From Talpa occidentalis (Eukaryota > Chordata > Mammalia > Eulipotyphla > Talpidae): a stretch of 64,000 bases of DNA. Positions 1 to 12,353 of the stretch are shown here, piece after piece; within the stretch, counting starts at the first letter, position 1; each line of letters starts with the position of its first letter. Location of the stretch: NCBI RefSeq assembly GCF_014898055.3, contig NW_023604295.1, positions 93,697,591 through 93,761,590 of the forward strand, given 5' to 3'. Below the pieces are notes generated by a model. It was not told the origin of the DNA and did not search any database. It was given only the letters and a program-made list of their open reading frames with translations. The position numbers and the translations under genes were made by a program.

Positions 1-1017
1 CTTCCAAATTAATTCTAGTACTCCTAATTTTTTCAATGTATACCTGAATTCTTCTCAGTTTTATATTTATCTATTGTGTCTTCCTTGCTTCAAACGTATA
101 TTTTATTTTTTAATTCATATTTGACATAAGTTACTGTGAATATTCCCTGTCAATATTTCAAAGCACACACTCAACTCACTTTTTAATATACTGAGAATTG
201 AGATATCTGATTTCTAACTGATAGATGTCCCCAGGTTCCCTCCTGCATATAAATTTTAAGTAAATAACAAGAGCCATGTTTCCAAAAGCCTGTCATCTTT
301 TCCCTCCCCTTCAGCTCAGCTACCTTCAGGATTCTGAGGGGTAGGGCCAGGCTGTGACTAAGGACTCAGCCATAGTCAGGAACCCACACTTTTCCCAAGT
401 TCCCAATAGGAATGGAATTCAAGAGCCCAGCCCTTTGGAGCCATGGCTTCCAGGCTCCCCTCCTTCTTGTCCTGCTCTTTACAAACCAGTGAGCCACAAC
501 TGTGGGGGTCACAAACTTCTTGCACTAGTCCTGCTGTTCCTCTGTAACTTGGATGTAGGGAACATCTCAGAGGGGCTTTGCAGCCCTGCGATCAGTCCTC
601 TGCATCTCCTCTTTGCCATGACACTAACACACAGGGAAGGAAGGGGACTCTTTGCTCCTTGTTTTATGACTGGAAATGCTTTTGGAGGCTACACAGTGGC
701 CCATGGTTATTCCTCTCATGTGGTTGCATTATCAGGCTGGAACTTTGCCAAATAAAGATCTGAATAAAGAAAAAAACAAAGTCAGAAACAGGTAATAAAA
801 TCTAGTACCTCATTGATAAAATGTCTGATGAAAGGAAGTAGGGTATTTCCCTAACTTATCTAAGAACTGGTTTTAAGGCATCTCATTGCTAATAAGTAAT
901 GATTTGCTTTTAGAATTTGGCCTATGAAATACTGCATTGTAACATCCCCATGGAACTGTTATAGGGCAACCCCAATGAGAAATGGGTTGGCCTGACTGTG
1001 GGTTTTCAGCTGTGTTC
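1..1017. other. Unclassified intergenic sequence
   Basis: AT-rich DNA. A more GC-rich block lies at 300-750 and ends in two AATAAA hexamers near 752 and 764. The ORFs within it show no recognisable protein. It could be a decayed LTR or retrocopy; I cannot support either. Confidence 0.5.
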
Positions 1018-1525
1018 TTAAATGGGACTTATGAGACTCAACTGCAGGCACACACAAAAAGCTTAATGAAGGGTTTATTTACAAAAAAAAAAAAGGGGGG
1101 GGTGAAGAAAGGAGTAATTCAGGGAGAAAGAGAAAGAGATAAATTGGTGAATGTATTCTACCAGTTTTGCTAAGCTGGGACCCCAATAGCATGTTCAAAG
1201 CTTGCAAAAAACAAGCACCCCCAAGGCCCACATGTTTGGTTACATACAAAACCTGGCTGTTTAACTTCACCCTCAGTTTTGATCAATCTTTCCTTTGATG
1301 GTGATGACATTATGGGATTTGTAGTCCTTGGTATCTCAAAACTCTGGTCTGAGGTGGGGATGGAGTCTATACAACCTATTTGTGGAGTTTGTTCAGGACA
1401 TCCTTTCCCCCAACAGTACAAGGTAGTGGGAGCCAGGAGTGGCCTTAAAAATCTTGAGTCACCACAAGACTTCAATATATATTGAAAGAACCTAACAAGT
1501 GCTGAATTGCTCTGGTTATAGTACA
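1018..1525 (-). mobile_element. Possible solo LTR (minus), unclassified
   Basis: On the minus strand the distal part reads AATAAACCCTTCATTAAGC, then TTTTTGTGTGTGCCTGCAGTTG and a CTCATAAGTCCC tail. That resembles the polyadenylation and U5 end of an endogenous retroviral LTR. An A/G run lies at 1082-1102. I cannot define both ends. Confidence 0.3.
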
Positions 1526-1774
1526 AGATTTCTTTGTATTAACATTAAACATTAACATTCTTACTAAGTCAAAATCAACAGATAGAACTCAGACTTTGCA
1601 TTTTGTTTAACAAAGTTGATATTTTAAGCGATTGTTACAGCTATTTTAAGCTGTAACAAGGTTACAGCTTGTTATTTTATAAATAGAATATTTTGAACTT
1701 ATCACATATTGATTTCTAATCATGTCTTTTTTCTTTGTTATTTTAAAGCAGATACCCCTAGAATGCCAAGAGGT

Positions 1775-1925
1775 AAGACTCTAATTCCATATCTGTGTGC
1801 TGTTAATTATCTGTATTGCCTTGGGCAAATCATGCAAATGTTAATACCTTTATCTACCATTCCTTTTCCTCAGAGTATTGTGGTAAAGATCAAATAACAA
1901 AATATATGTAACAGTGCCTCCAAAA
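1775..1925 (+). mobile_element. Probable MIR fragment (plus)
   Basis: Landmarks of MIR appear in order with mutations: 'ctgtattgccttgggcaaatcatgcaa', 'ccttttcctcag' and 'agtgcctccaaaa'. This is an ancient relic; the boundaries are approximate. Confidence 0.55.
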
Positions 1926-2039
1926 GTTAAAAAGTAATAAATAAGACTACAGTTCTCAGCTTTTTTTTTTTTAACAAAAGGCCTAAGACAGATAACATTC
2001 ACATACACCACCCCTTCCTACCAGAATATATATCTATTT

Positions 2040-2232
2040 TACAAACACATAGCGCTTGCTATGCTGCAGGCACATTTCTAAGCAATTTGTAAATAATCAC
2101 TCATTTAATGTACAACTTTCTATGAAGCAGCTATCCTTATAACTTCTAATTTGCAGATAAGGAAACTGAGGCACAGCGAGGTCACATAACTAGTCCAAGG
2201 TGCCACAGGTAGAGTCACTATTCAAGTATACC
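2040..2232 (-). mobile_element. MIR SINE (minus)
   Basis: Near full-length minus-strand MIR: 'tagcgcttgctatg', then 'tcatttaatgtacaactttctatgaagcag', then the diagnostic 'cagataaggaaactgaggcacagcgaggtcacataactagtccaagg'. This is an ancient tRNA-derived SINE shared by mammals. Confidence 0.88.
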
Positions 2233-2558
2233 CCTAGCAGTTGGTACAGTATTGTTCCAGAACCACTGCAGGAAGTTGCCTCTATAAAAGTAAAGGGAGT
2301 CATGCTGTAGGTCCTGGTTGCTTGCTTTTGAGATTTCAACAGTTATTCACACAAAGTCACATGAGGTATGGAATCAGATACTTGAAGACCTGTCATTTTA
2401 CAAGAGAAAATGAAAAGTCTACTTAAAAAATCCTTTTTCAAAATCTCCACTCTGTGAAAGACAAATAGCAAAGGACTAAAGAGAGAAAGTTCTGCAGTTA
2501 GAATAACCTAGCACTGAAATTCCAGTGGATCTTATAATTGTTGGTCACGGATATTTAA

Positions 2559-2576
2559 GATCAAAGAATAATTTTT
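2559..2576. repeat. Target-site duplication of the composite L1, left copy
   Basis: GATCAAAGAATAATTTTT is found again at 3310-3327. The right boundary of this copy merges into the T run. Confidence 0.88.
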
Positions 2577-2850
2577 TTTTTTTTTTTTTTTTAAAGTTTA
2601 TTTTTATTTTATTTAGTTCATCTGTTTATTTTTTCTATATTCCACAAAAGGATGAAATCTTGTGATATTTGTCTTATTCTATCCGGCTTATTTCACAAAG
2701 CGTAATTCCCTCTATGTCTACCCATGTTACAAATGGCAGGATTTCATCTGTTTTCATTAATGCCTGAATGGTTTTGTGTATGTATACTGCATCTTTTTTT
2801 TTTTTTTTTTTTGGTCCATTTCTCAATCAATGGGCACTTAGGTTGTTTCC

Positions 2851-2885
<35 letters not shown>

Positions 2886-3309
2886 ATTTTATTGTTATAT
2901 TCCCCATACAATTGCCGCCCCCCATTCTGACCCCAATCCCTCCCCTCCCGCCCCGCCCCCCTAAAAGTGTCTCTGGTTCATAGTTTTTTGTTGATTTTGA
3001 TTTTCACTTTCTTATAGTTTTTCATTTTCCTGGTCCATTATTTAAGTTTTCTAGATTCCTGCTATGAGTGAGACCATCCGGTATTTTTCTTTTTCTTTTT
3101 GGCTTATTTCGCTGAGCATGATCCCTTCCAGCGCCATCCATGTTGCAGCAAATTGCATGTGTTTATCTTTTTTGAATGCTGAGTAATATTCCATGGTATA
3201 TATGTACCACATCTTCTTGATCCAGTCATCTATTTTTGGGCATTTGGGTTGTTTCCAAAGCTTAGCTATTGTAAACAGTGCTGCTATAAACATAGGGGTG
3301 CAGGTGTTC
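2577..3309 (-). mobile_element. Young L1 3' fragment carrying an older L1 tail
   Basis: On the minus strand, 3309-2882 is a 5'-truncated L1 end. Its encoded ORF2 tail matches the intact copy at 34302-38126 apart from about one residue, and it is followed by the 3'UTR and a poly(A) (T run 2853-2881). Beyond that poly(A), 2852-2593 is a clearly different, older L1 3' end with its own poly(A) (T run up to 2592). GATCAAAGAATAATTTTT at 2559-2576 recurs at 3310-3327, enclosing both parts. This suggests one insertion of a read-through transcript. Confidence 0.87.
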
Positions 3310-3327
3310 GATCAAAGAATAATTTTT
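3310..3327. repeat. Target-site duplication of the composite L1, right copy
   Basis: This repeats 2559-2576 immediately beyond the truncated 5' end of the L1 fragment. Confidence 0.88.
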
Positions 3328-3784
3328 GCGATTTTCCTCATTTAAGACACGCTGCTGAATCACTGCCCGCAGGTCAGGATTTCCAGAGTCTGTCTTTTAT
3401 CTGTGCTACATGGGAAAAATATTACGCAGAAATCAGATGGATGTTTCTCAGATGATAGCATAAATTCCTGTGGTCTTTTTTCCCCCTTCTAATCAGAAAG
3501 TGGTAACTTTTTACTCATAAAAAAATAAAATAAGATTTTTTCTTCCCAAGCAGATATACTAGTGATAGCTGTAAAGTATTTAATGCATTTTAGTAACATT
3601 GGGTTTCTTCTCCAGCTACAGTTGCCACTGGCAGCAATTCCCTTTCCACATATTTCAGCAAGGTAATGTTTCAGAAATGATGCCTCAACGATCTTGTATC
3701 CTTCACAGAAACAAAGAGCTTTAAACACTGCAGCAAAACGAGCAATTTCACCATCGGTATGAAACAACAAACTCTCCTGCTAGT

Positions 3785-4500
3785 AAAAATGCCTACTATG
3801 TGCCAGGCTCTGAGCTCATCTGCGAAGACCCAGATCCTTAGTGTGGACATCTGCACAGAAGTCCCACAGCCGTGGAGTGGCCGCCATGGCAGTAAATAAC
3901 GACAGAGCAAGGTGAATCGTGGTCTGACACTGGCACATAAAATATTGCGGAAGCACAGCAAGTGAACAGCTCTGTCGTCCCGGGAAATGGCTGATGAGGT
4001 GACCTTTAGTTTTGCCTTGAAGGGCAGTAGAATTTTAATAGCTAGGAAAGGGAAGCAGAAGATGTCGATATTTCAAGGAGGAGGAACAGCCCATGAAAGG
4101 GCATAAGTGAAAGAGAGGCAATAATTTGTTTGCGGGATTGATGATAATTCTTAGCGGATGGAAAACAGCACCCACGGGAGGAGGCAGCTGGGAACTGCGG
4201 CTGGAGAGAAGGGTGGGGATGGCTTGTGAAGAACCTGGTAGGGCATTTTAAAGAGTTTTATTTTATCCCAGGGACAAATAGATTTCTTTCTTTCTTTTTT
4301 TTTTTTTTCAGTTTAAAAGAAAAGCCAAACAACATTTCTCTAACTGTATTTTTGAAAGTTCGGTCTAGCTACAACATGGACTTTAAAGTAAAGGAAGAAA
4401 TTAGACAGAAAGACTGGTTTGGAGAATGCTGAAATAATCCTTATGGACGACAATTAGGGGGTAGCCAAGGAGCCAAGAAGACTGACTTGTAGCATTTCAT
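3785..4500 (+). mobile_element. L2 LINE relic (plus)
   Basis: The block begins 'gcctactatgtgccaggctctgagctc' and continues with diverged L2 3' landmarks: 'gctgatgaggtgacctttagttttgccttgaagg', 'gggaagcagaag' and 'ggcattttaaagagttttattttatcccaggg'. It is interrupted by a T run at 4292-4309. Confidence 0.72.
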
Positions 4501-4639
4501 GCTGTAGATCGGGGGAATTAGTGACCATGTAGTTAGTGGAGATGACAAAAAGGATGACTCACAGATTCCGGTTTGGATCATTGATGCTATCAGCTATACT
4601 AGAGAATATAGACAGAGATAAATCTATGTAGAAAGTAAA

Positions 4640-6870
4640 AAGTGAAAGTATACCCATTACTCAAGCTCTGCGAGAAAAAGGCAATGAGAACTAGCTGAAT
4701 CAGAGTCTTAGAAGGGGATGCGTGAAAGCAAAACACAGAGAAACAAGAGTGGGTAGTGACATGGGAATGCAGACCCAGAATGAAAGAAGTAGGAAGAAGT
4801 TAGACATCTGGAGAAGTCAGAGTTTCCGGGAGGAAAGGGAGGGTCCAACTCTCTGCCCCATCCAAGGGAGGGTCGAGCTGAGCAAGAAGAAAGAATGAAG
4901 CTGGTGAGGAGACTGGGGAAAAAAGGAAGGAAGATGGAGAGCCAGAAGACCTGGAGGAGGTACATGGAGCAAAGATGTGTGAAGAAACTTCACTTGCTTC
5001 TTGATCTTGTACTGGTTAAAACAGACAGGTGGGGAGTTTCACAATGGCAGCTTTTGTCTTGATTTTGATTTTGCTCTTTTCCTTCTGGATTGGTCTGGAC
5101 CCTTCTGCCCCCTTTCTATGGGTCCCCACCAGGAGGTATCTTAGGTTTGTGGCAAGCCTTTGCGCCTCAACAGTCTTGCTTTGGGCCAAATCTGTTTGGC
5201 TAGGCATTTACCCATGAGGGATGGTAACTTTGGGTGTTTGATTCGGAAATTAAATGCTTTCCCTTCTTGTTGCACACTAATTGTATTAAAATTTCTTTCC
5301 ATTAAAGGTCTTGCACACTAGTGTTTATTTGTCTTAAACAGTAGAGAGCAGAACCTATTTAGAGCAGGCAGGTTTGGGGATTGTAGGGCGCCCCTCTCCC
5401 TGCCTTGTAATAGATTTGGGCAACAATCCAGAGGAAAATAGAGAGAAGTCAAGTAATAGAGGGAAGAGTAACAGAAGCAGAGATGGTGCCCGCTGTGTCA
5501 CTTTTGTGTGAAGCCCTTCAGAATAAGGATGATGGTGGTGATGGTGACAGCTTCTAGGGCTGCCCCCACCTGGGTCCCGCCAAGTGCTATGTATGGCTCA
5601 ATTGCAGCATGACCATTGCTCCTCAGGAGTCCTGATCTTCTGGCTGGCCTAGGTCTTCTAGTATGGCACAGAGGCCTCCATTCCTCTACTCTTTCCCATC
5701 ATCTTGACCACAAAACCCTATCACCTGAACCCGCATGGACATGTTCTTGTTCCTGGAAAAAAAAACAGACAAAAGAATCAAGAACACAACGTACAACATC
5801 TTTGAGAGTTTTGGGACAATTATACATTTCACGTAGTAACTTTTTTGGGTTTTGTATTGTTTTGCTATGTCTTTATGCAAATTTACCCCCCCCCCAACCA
5901 AAAGAGAATAAACTGTGCTCATTATTAACTTTCACCCAAGGCCTTGGATTTTTCTAGCAAGCAAATTTAAAGATTTGATATTGTAGTATATGTTATGCCC
6001 TTGAAGTATTAAACCTTTCTTACAAATTAAGTTTCTAAAAAAGCTCATGCATTTCTGTGTTTGAAATTTCATGATCGTGCCGGCATGATTTTAATGCCAT
6101 GAGACTTTAATACACAAAAGCTGTCCTTCAAACACTGTACATGACTTACTAATTTTATATGCCATAAATTCTAGTTCCCTTTCTTCTCTCATTATATCAG
6201 ATGAGATATAAGTTAGAGGCTTTATATAAATGCAAATAAGAACTCACTATAGGAAAGTACAAGACAGGTGATAGAGTGTCTTCAACAAGAAAATCACCAG
6301 GAAAAAAAAGGGAAAGTACATGCAACCAATAGATTGAGAGACTAAAAATCATGTGTGCCGATGTAAATAATTTAAATAAATTCAAGTAAAAATTTAAGTA
6401 AATGCAAAAAAAAAAAATGACATTTATGAGACCTGGAAATTTGAACAATGTTAGGATTTTGATAAGAAGGAATTTTATTAATTGCATTTATCAGTGATGA
6501 TGCTTGTGATTATGCTTTGAGAAAGTCTTATCATTTTTAGAAGCACAAACTAGTATAGAAGACTTGTTTTAAAATAATACAGGAGTGAGGAGATGGGTTA
6601 AGGGATAGGTGAAACAAGAATAGTTGTGAAATTATTGTTGAAGTTGGAGACAGAGATTCATAATATTATGACATGTATTTATAATTTTTTTGTAATAAGA
6701 ACTTTCTAAAAATCAACTATCCACTCCTTTTGAGTCTTGATATTATGGTGCACAAGTGAGAGAATTTGTCTTCCTCCAATTGTGTATTTATGTTCTCGTG
6801 TGTGTGTGTGTGTGTATGAAAATATGATTGGAAATTGAGTGCCAAAAGATCGATAGTGACTACATGCATG
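4640..6870. other. Unclassified intergenic sequence
   Basis: No gene or repeat I can name. 5020-5760 is less AT-rich and may include a decayed LTR. Short homopolymers lie at 5756-5764 (A) and 5887-5895 (C). Confidence 0.5.
6799..6816. repeat. (GT)n short microsatellite
   Basis: An uninterrupted GT run within TGTGTGTGTGTGTGTGTATG. Confidence 0.9.
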
Positions 6871-6872
6871 TA

Positions 6873-7241
6873 CTATATATAGATTGAACATTTGTGTCCC
6901 TCCACAATTCACTTGTTGGAACCTAATGCCCAATGGGATGGTATTCGGAGGAGGGGCCTTCAGGATGTGATGACGTTATGAGAGTGGTGTCCTCATGAAT
7001 GGGAATAGTGCTCTGATAAAGGAGATTCCAGAGGTCTGCCTGGCCCCTTCAGGCATGTGAGAACTCAGTAGGAAGACACCTGCTGTGAAACAGGAAGCAA
7101 GCCTCACCAGACACTGAGTCGGCCAGCACTTTGATCTTAGAAGTCCAGCCTCCAGAGCTATGGGAAATAAATTTCTGATGTTTATAAGTCACCCAGTCTA
7201 TGGAATCTTTGTTGAAACAACCAGAATGGACCAAATCTGTA
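6873..7241 (+). mobile_element. MaLR-type solo LTR (MST/MLT1-like)
   Basis: This long terminal repeat relic belongs to the mammalian-apparent LTR retrotransposon group. Landmarks are 'tgtccctccacaattcacttgttggaacctaatg', 'ggaggaggggccttcagg', 'cctcatgaatgggaatagtgctctgataaa' and 'cttagaagtccagcctccagagctatgggaaataaatttctg', with the terminal 'cacccagtctatgg'. No internal gag or pol sequence flanks it. The subfamily call is from memory. Confidence 0.75.
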
Positions 7242-7330
7242 AGATTCCAAATGAAGGTTTTAAAATTTTTCTATGTGTCTGTCTTATACTCACCCTCCAC
7301 CTCCAGGGGAGAGATATGATGTGATGAGAT

Positions 7331-7595
7331 TTTTTTTTAAAGATTTATTTATTTATACAAGAACTGAGTACAGTCCAGATGTGCGAAAGGGTGAGGGGAT
7401 TCACCAGAAACAGACAGGGAAGGGAACAGGCAGACTGACGGAAATATACTGCTGAGGGGAGCAGCAGACGAGACAGGAGAGGTCTGCTGTGCCACGTGGG
7501 TATCTCCCCAGCAGGCCAGGATTGAACCCGCACTGCAGAGGCTGCAGACAGTTTCACAGCACTGCGCTCAACCACATTTGCCACCAGGGAGGCCC
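7331..7595 (-). mobile_element. tRNA-derived SINE, copy 1 (minus)
   Basis: The SINE has a tRNA-like head with box A (TGGTGGC-CA..GTTGAGCGC) and box B (GGTTCAATCC). A body follows with the CCACATGGCGCAGCAGACCTCTCCTG motif in mutated form, then AATAAATAAATC TTTAAA at the tail. TGTGATGAGAT at 7320-7330 recurs at 7596-7606 as an exact target-site duplication. Confidence 0.93.
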
Positions 7596-7977
7596 TGTGA
7601 TGAGATTTTTATTTTCATTTTCTTAATTTATGTGCCTAAGATAATTGCTGAATTACGGTGCTTTAATTACATGGCACAAATTGACAGATTTCCCCAAACT
7701 GAAACATTTAGATGCTAAAAATTACTAAGCCAGTCAGAACTTGGTAGGCACTCACTCACGTTTTTAGCCCCAGTTCTTCCTTAGTCACTGACTTTCACAT
7801 TAAATATGGTTATTATTCCTAATGCTTTCTAATTTATAATTTATTCATGATTTATTTTAAACTACCACATTTTCAAAGGCTCAATTGAAAATTTTCTGTC
7901 CAAATAAAGTATTTTTTCTTACTACTTCATATTTTAGGTATTTAGCAGTGTTCTAATCCAAGAAATCCGTAATTTTA

Positions 7978-8330
7978 CAAATATGTATTGATCATCTACT
8001 GTGCTTAAAATGTGCTAAGTAAGCATTACAGAAATTAAAAGAGCAACATGTCAGTCATGTATATGAATATATAATGAGTTTATAAAACATGCTTTGAAAT
8101 ATTTTACAAATACACACACATATATATTTATGAGAATTACAGAAGGAACACAGATAATTTAGGGCAATGGAATGTGATACAATAGAGAAGTCAAAATACA
8201 ATTGGAAAAATAAAGGTGGGAAAGATTATTTCTGATGAGCTGTTTTTGGAATTTTCATGGGGTTGGTGATATTTGAGCTGGCAGATTACATATTAACAAG
8301 CAGGAATTCACAGAAGGCTATTTCTTCCAT
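7978..8330 (+). mobile_element. L2 LINE relic (plus)
   Basis: 'gtattgatcatctactgtgcttaaaatgtgctaag' followed by 'ggttggtgatatttgagctggcag' and 'cacagaaggctatttc' matches the order of L2 3' landmarks, with strong divergence. Confidence 0.6.
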
Positions 8331-8865
8331 TGTCTAGGAATAATGCTCCTGTATTTTCCTTTACTCACACACTTACAATACTTCTGACACTACAAAAGAT
8401 ATTCCTGATATTTTTTATCATTTAGGGAAACTCCAAGGATTTTAAGAACTTTGGACCATATACCAGAAGCCATAATAGGATGTATGTGTGTAATACTATT
8501 TTGCATTCCCTAATTGAGAGAAAGATGAGAAAGTTAAATGGCACATACAAGAATCCTAAGTGAACAATTAACCTGGAGACCTGAATTAGGGTCAAATAAT
8601 AGGAATATACAGATTGCTATGCAGTTTGAGAAAATGAAAGCAAAAAACAAAATTTTACTCAGCTGTAATTTTATAGGTGTCATAAACAGTTTCTAAATGA
8701 GCAATCTAGCTAATGCCAAAGTCAGTACTACTGAACCCAGCTATACTCTACCCCAGTGCAATCCAGAACCTTTAGGGCTCAGTGCTCTGACTGAATCAAT
8801 TTAGTTTTCCCTGAGAGTGTGGCTTTAAACAAAATGCTTGAGAATGTCTACCTATTTAATAAATA

Positions 8866-10090
8866 TGTAAATTATCACATCATCTGCAAATAGTAATAGT
8901 TTTACTCCTTTCCCTATTTGGATTCCTTGTATATCTTTCTCTTGTCTTATTGCTTTGGCTAGGACTTCCAATAAAATTTTGAAAAGCAGTGGCAAGAGTG
9001 GACATCCTTGTCTTATTCCTCACCTTAAAGGAATAGTTTTCAGATTTTTACTATTGAGAAAAATATTGGCTGTGGGTTTGTCATATATGGTTTTTATCAT
9101 GTTTGTCATATATGGTTTTTATCATCCCTTTATCCTGAGAATTTCAAGGGCCTTCATCATAAACGGATGTTGAACTATGTTGCATGCTTTCTCAGCATTT
9201 ATTGATATGATCATATGGTTTTTATTTTTCTTTTTGTTTATGTGTTAGATTATATTAATTGATTTTTGTATGTTGAACTATCCTTGTGTCCCTGGGATAA
9301 ATCACAATTTATCATGGTGTATTATCCTTTTGATGCATTGTTGGATTCTGTTGGCAAGGATCTTGTTGAGGATTTTTGCTTCAGTTTTCATTAACAAGAT
9401 TGGCCTGTAGTTTTCATTTTTCATGTTGTCTGGTTTTGGTATTAGTGTAATGTTGGCTTCGTAGAATGAATTTGGTAGTATTCTTTCTTTTTCAATTTTT
9501 TTGAAAGAGTTTGTGTAGGATAGGCACTAATTCATTTCTGAACGTTTGAGATAATTCATTTGTAAAGCTGTCTGGTCCTGGGCTTTTGTTTTGGAGGAGT
9601 GTTTTGATCATTGTTTCAATTTCACTGCTTGTAATTGGTCTGTTTAGGTGTTCTATTTCTTCTTTATCTAGCTTTGGATGATTATATCATTCTAGGAATT
9701 TGTCCATCTCTTCTAAATTGTTGAACTTCTTTGCATATAAATGTTAATAGTAATCTCTGATTATGCTTTTGATTTTATCTGAATCTGTTGTAATTTCTCC
9801 TCTTTTTATTTATGATCATTTTTATTTGTGTTTTCTCCCATTTTTTCTATGTGGGCCTGGCTAGAGGTTTGTCTATTTTGTTTATTTTCCAAAGAACCAA
9901 CTTTTGGTTTTGTTGAGTTTTTGAATGTTTTTTTTTTTTTTTCTATTTCATTCATTTCTGATTTGATTTTTATTTTTTCCTATCTTCATTTGTTTTGGGG
10001 ATTTTTGTTGTTCTTTTTTCCAGTTCTTTGAGATTAGGTTGTTTCTTTGAGTTTGTTCTTGTTTCTTGCTGTGAGCCTGTATCACTAAAA
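8866..10090 (-). mobile_element. Inverted 5' part of an L1 (ORF2 reverse-transcriptase region)
   Basis: Translation of the minus strand gives degenerate ORF2 with many stops. It runs from about residue 303 of the intact copy (the [13 protein letters not shown] region near 10070) to the FADD motif region near 8880-8900. At about 10090 the element switches to plus orientation (next entry). An inverted 5' segment joined to a forward 3' segment is the product expected from twin priming. The decay points to an insertion older than the intact L1. Confidence 0.88.
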
Positions 10091-10830
10091 ACTCCATGGA
10101 AAAACTAAAAGCAACATCCCTCATAATATGGGAAATGCAAATCAAAACCACAATGAGATATCACCTTAAACCAATAAGAATGGCACATATTAAAAAAAAA
10201 CTAGCAACAACAAATGTTGGTGAGGATGTAGAGGAAAAGGAACTCTCCTGCACTGCTGGTAGGAGTGCAAATTTGCCCAATCACTATGGAAAGCTTTATG
10301 GAGTTTCCTTGGGCTACTAAAAATGGAGCTACTATATGACCCATCTGGAAACAATCCAAATGCTCAAAAATAGATGACTGGATCAAGAAGATGTGGTATA
10401 TATACACAATGGAATACTATTCAGCAATCAAAACAAGATAAACTAATGCAGTTTGCAGCAACATGGATGGAGCTTGAAGGAATTATGCTTAGTGAAATAA
10501 GTCAGAAGGAAAAAGAAAAATGTCGGATGGTTTCACTTATAGGAGGAATATAGGGGAACCAAATAAGGCATTAAGGAAAAAATAATAACAATAAAAAACA
10601 TAACAAAACAAAAATAAACAGACAACTATGAAACAGAGGCATTCTGCAGGGGAGGGGAAGGGAGAGAGATCAAATGAGGGAGGGAGGAGCACAAGGGACT
10701 GTGGTGATGGTACACAGGTGAACTGATGGTGAAAAGTCTATGGGGACTACACCTGAGAAAAGAAAGCAAACAATGTAAAAGAAAATGGAAAAAAGATATA
10801 AAGTACATATAAATTAAATAAAAAAAGAAA
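10091..10830 (+). mobile_element. Forward 3' part of the twin-primed L1
   Basis: The plus strand encodes the C-terminal end of ORF2 from about residue 1085 ([23 protein letters not shown]), with decayed Cys-rich and 'IYTMEYYSA'-type segments. A 3'UTR with purine-rich sequence and an A-rich tail follow at about 10795-10830. A block corresponding to about 75 bp is missing near 10340-10350. Residues between about 705 and 1085 are absent at the inversion junction. Confidence 0.88.
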
Positions 10831-10849
10831 TAGGTAAAATGGGAGGAAG

Positions 10850-12015
10850 AATGGTTTAGTTAAAGGAATATCTCTCAAACGTTCATCAAGGTTTTTGCTT
10901 GAAGCTCATGCTAATCCTCACCTCCACCACATGGTCCACTATCTAATTACTCTACATCTGTCCCTGTCCTTCCAGTTCACACTCACATGTCTATACTGTT
11001 GTCTCTGCAGTCTTCGGGCACAAAGGGTCTGGTTCACTCTGCACAAGTCATATTCTCATATGCTTTTGTCTCTAGGTTTACATGAGAAAGAATTATTTTC
11101 CTTCTCAGGACATTATTTTTATACTACCAATGCCTCTGGCAAGTTATTAGGTTAATAGAACCCCATCACCACACCCCCAGATGGATGGGATGGAGAGCAG
11201 CATACCTGATTATGAGTAGAGTGGAATCAATTTATTGGGGCTGGTCTAACTGTTTTCATGGCTCAACCTACAGACCTAGCTTGGGCAGAACAGAAAAGCC
11301 CAAAGTGAGAACTTTATGATCAACAGGTTTCTAGAGCTAGCAATTTTATAAAGCCGCCTTAGGCAGCGGTGTATACAACCGTGTATAAAAACAATGGGCA
11401 GTTTTAAAATAAAATCCAAATGTCAGGCATAAAAATGCATTTTTCTTACTTTACTCTGAAAGAATGCACCAGGGAGAAATTCAGCAAATAAAACCTCTTG
11501 AAAATATGAACACTCTTGTAGACTTATTTCCAGTGGGATATTAACACAGACTTGCAGCAAGACCTCTATTAATGAAGAGAATGTGTTCCAATGACACACT
11601 TATTTATCAGCTATTTCATAAGCTAGACATAAAAAAATATAAAAGATCAAGGTGTTAGTTTCAGAACTTTATGCAGGAAGGTAAAAAATAATATATAAAA
11701 TAAAAATATGACAAAATAGTAAAGAAAAGAGCATCAAATCTGCTAGTAACATAACATAGGCTTTCTAAGGTTTAGTGAGTGAGGGAAAATCATGTTGAAA
11801 GATATCAGGAAAAATGTGAATATTAATTCTACAGTCTCAAGAAAGGAGGGACATTTGGGGAAAAGTTGGTTGGCAGTGGACCAGATGACCTGCTAAAGGT
11901 CAGAGCAGTGTGAGTTTCAGTAACACACTGTAATAAAGACACAGTTTCATTACCTCCTGTCACTTCTGTATCTCTTGGTGAACCAGAGTAATGGAGGGAG
12001 GAGAAACATAGTGGC
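10850..12015. other. Unclassified intergenic sequence
   Basis: AT-rich with no long open frame of recognisable sequence and no local SINE copy. Confidence 0.5.
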
Positions 12016-12025
12016 AAGAGTACTC

Positions 12026-12343
12026 AAAATTCAAAAAAGATAAACACATGCAATTTGCAGCAACATGAATGGCGCTGGAAGGGATCATGCTCAGCGAAAT
12101 AAGCCAGAAAGAAAAAGAAAAATATCGGATGGTCTCACTCATAGCAGGAATCTAGAAAACTTAAATAAGGGACCAGGAAAATGAGTAACTATAAGAAAGT
12201 GAAAATCAAAATCAACAAAAAACTATGAACCAGAGACACTTTTTGGGGGGTGGGGGGCAGGAGGGGAGGGATTGGGGTCAGAATGGGGGGGTTGCAATTG
12301 TATGGGGAATATAAAAATAAAATTTATTATTTAAAAAAAAAAA
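12026..12343 (+). mobile_element. Young 5'-truncated L1 3' end
   Basis: The sequence matches the last codons of ORF2 and the 3'UTR of the intact L1, including the G-run tract at 12241-12290, AATAAA and a poly(A) ending at 12343. AAGAGTACTC at 12016-12025 recurs at 12344-12353 as the target-site duplication. Confidence 0.93.
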
Positions 12344-12353
12344 AAGAGTACTC

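Noticed and set aside
354..755. 133-residue plus-strand frame near two AATAAA hexamers
   Set aside because: No recognised protein, low-complexity composition and no splice or promoter support. Kept only as an unclassified block.
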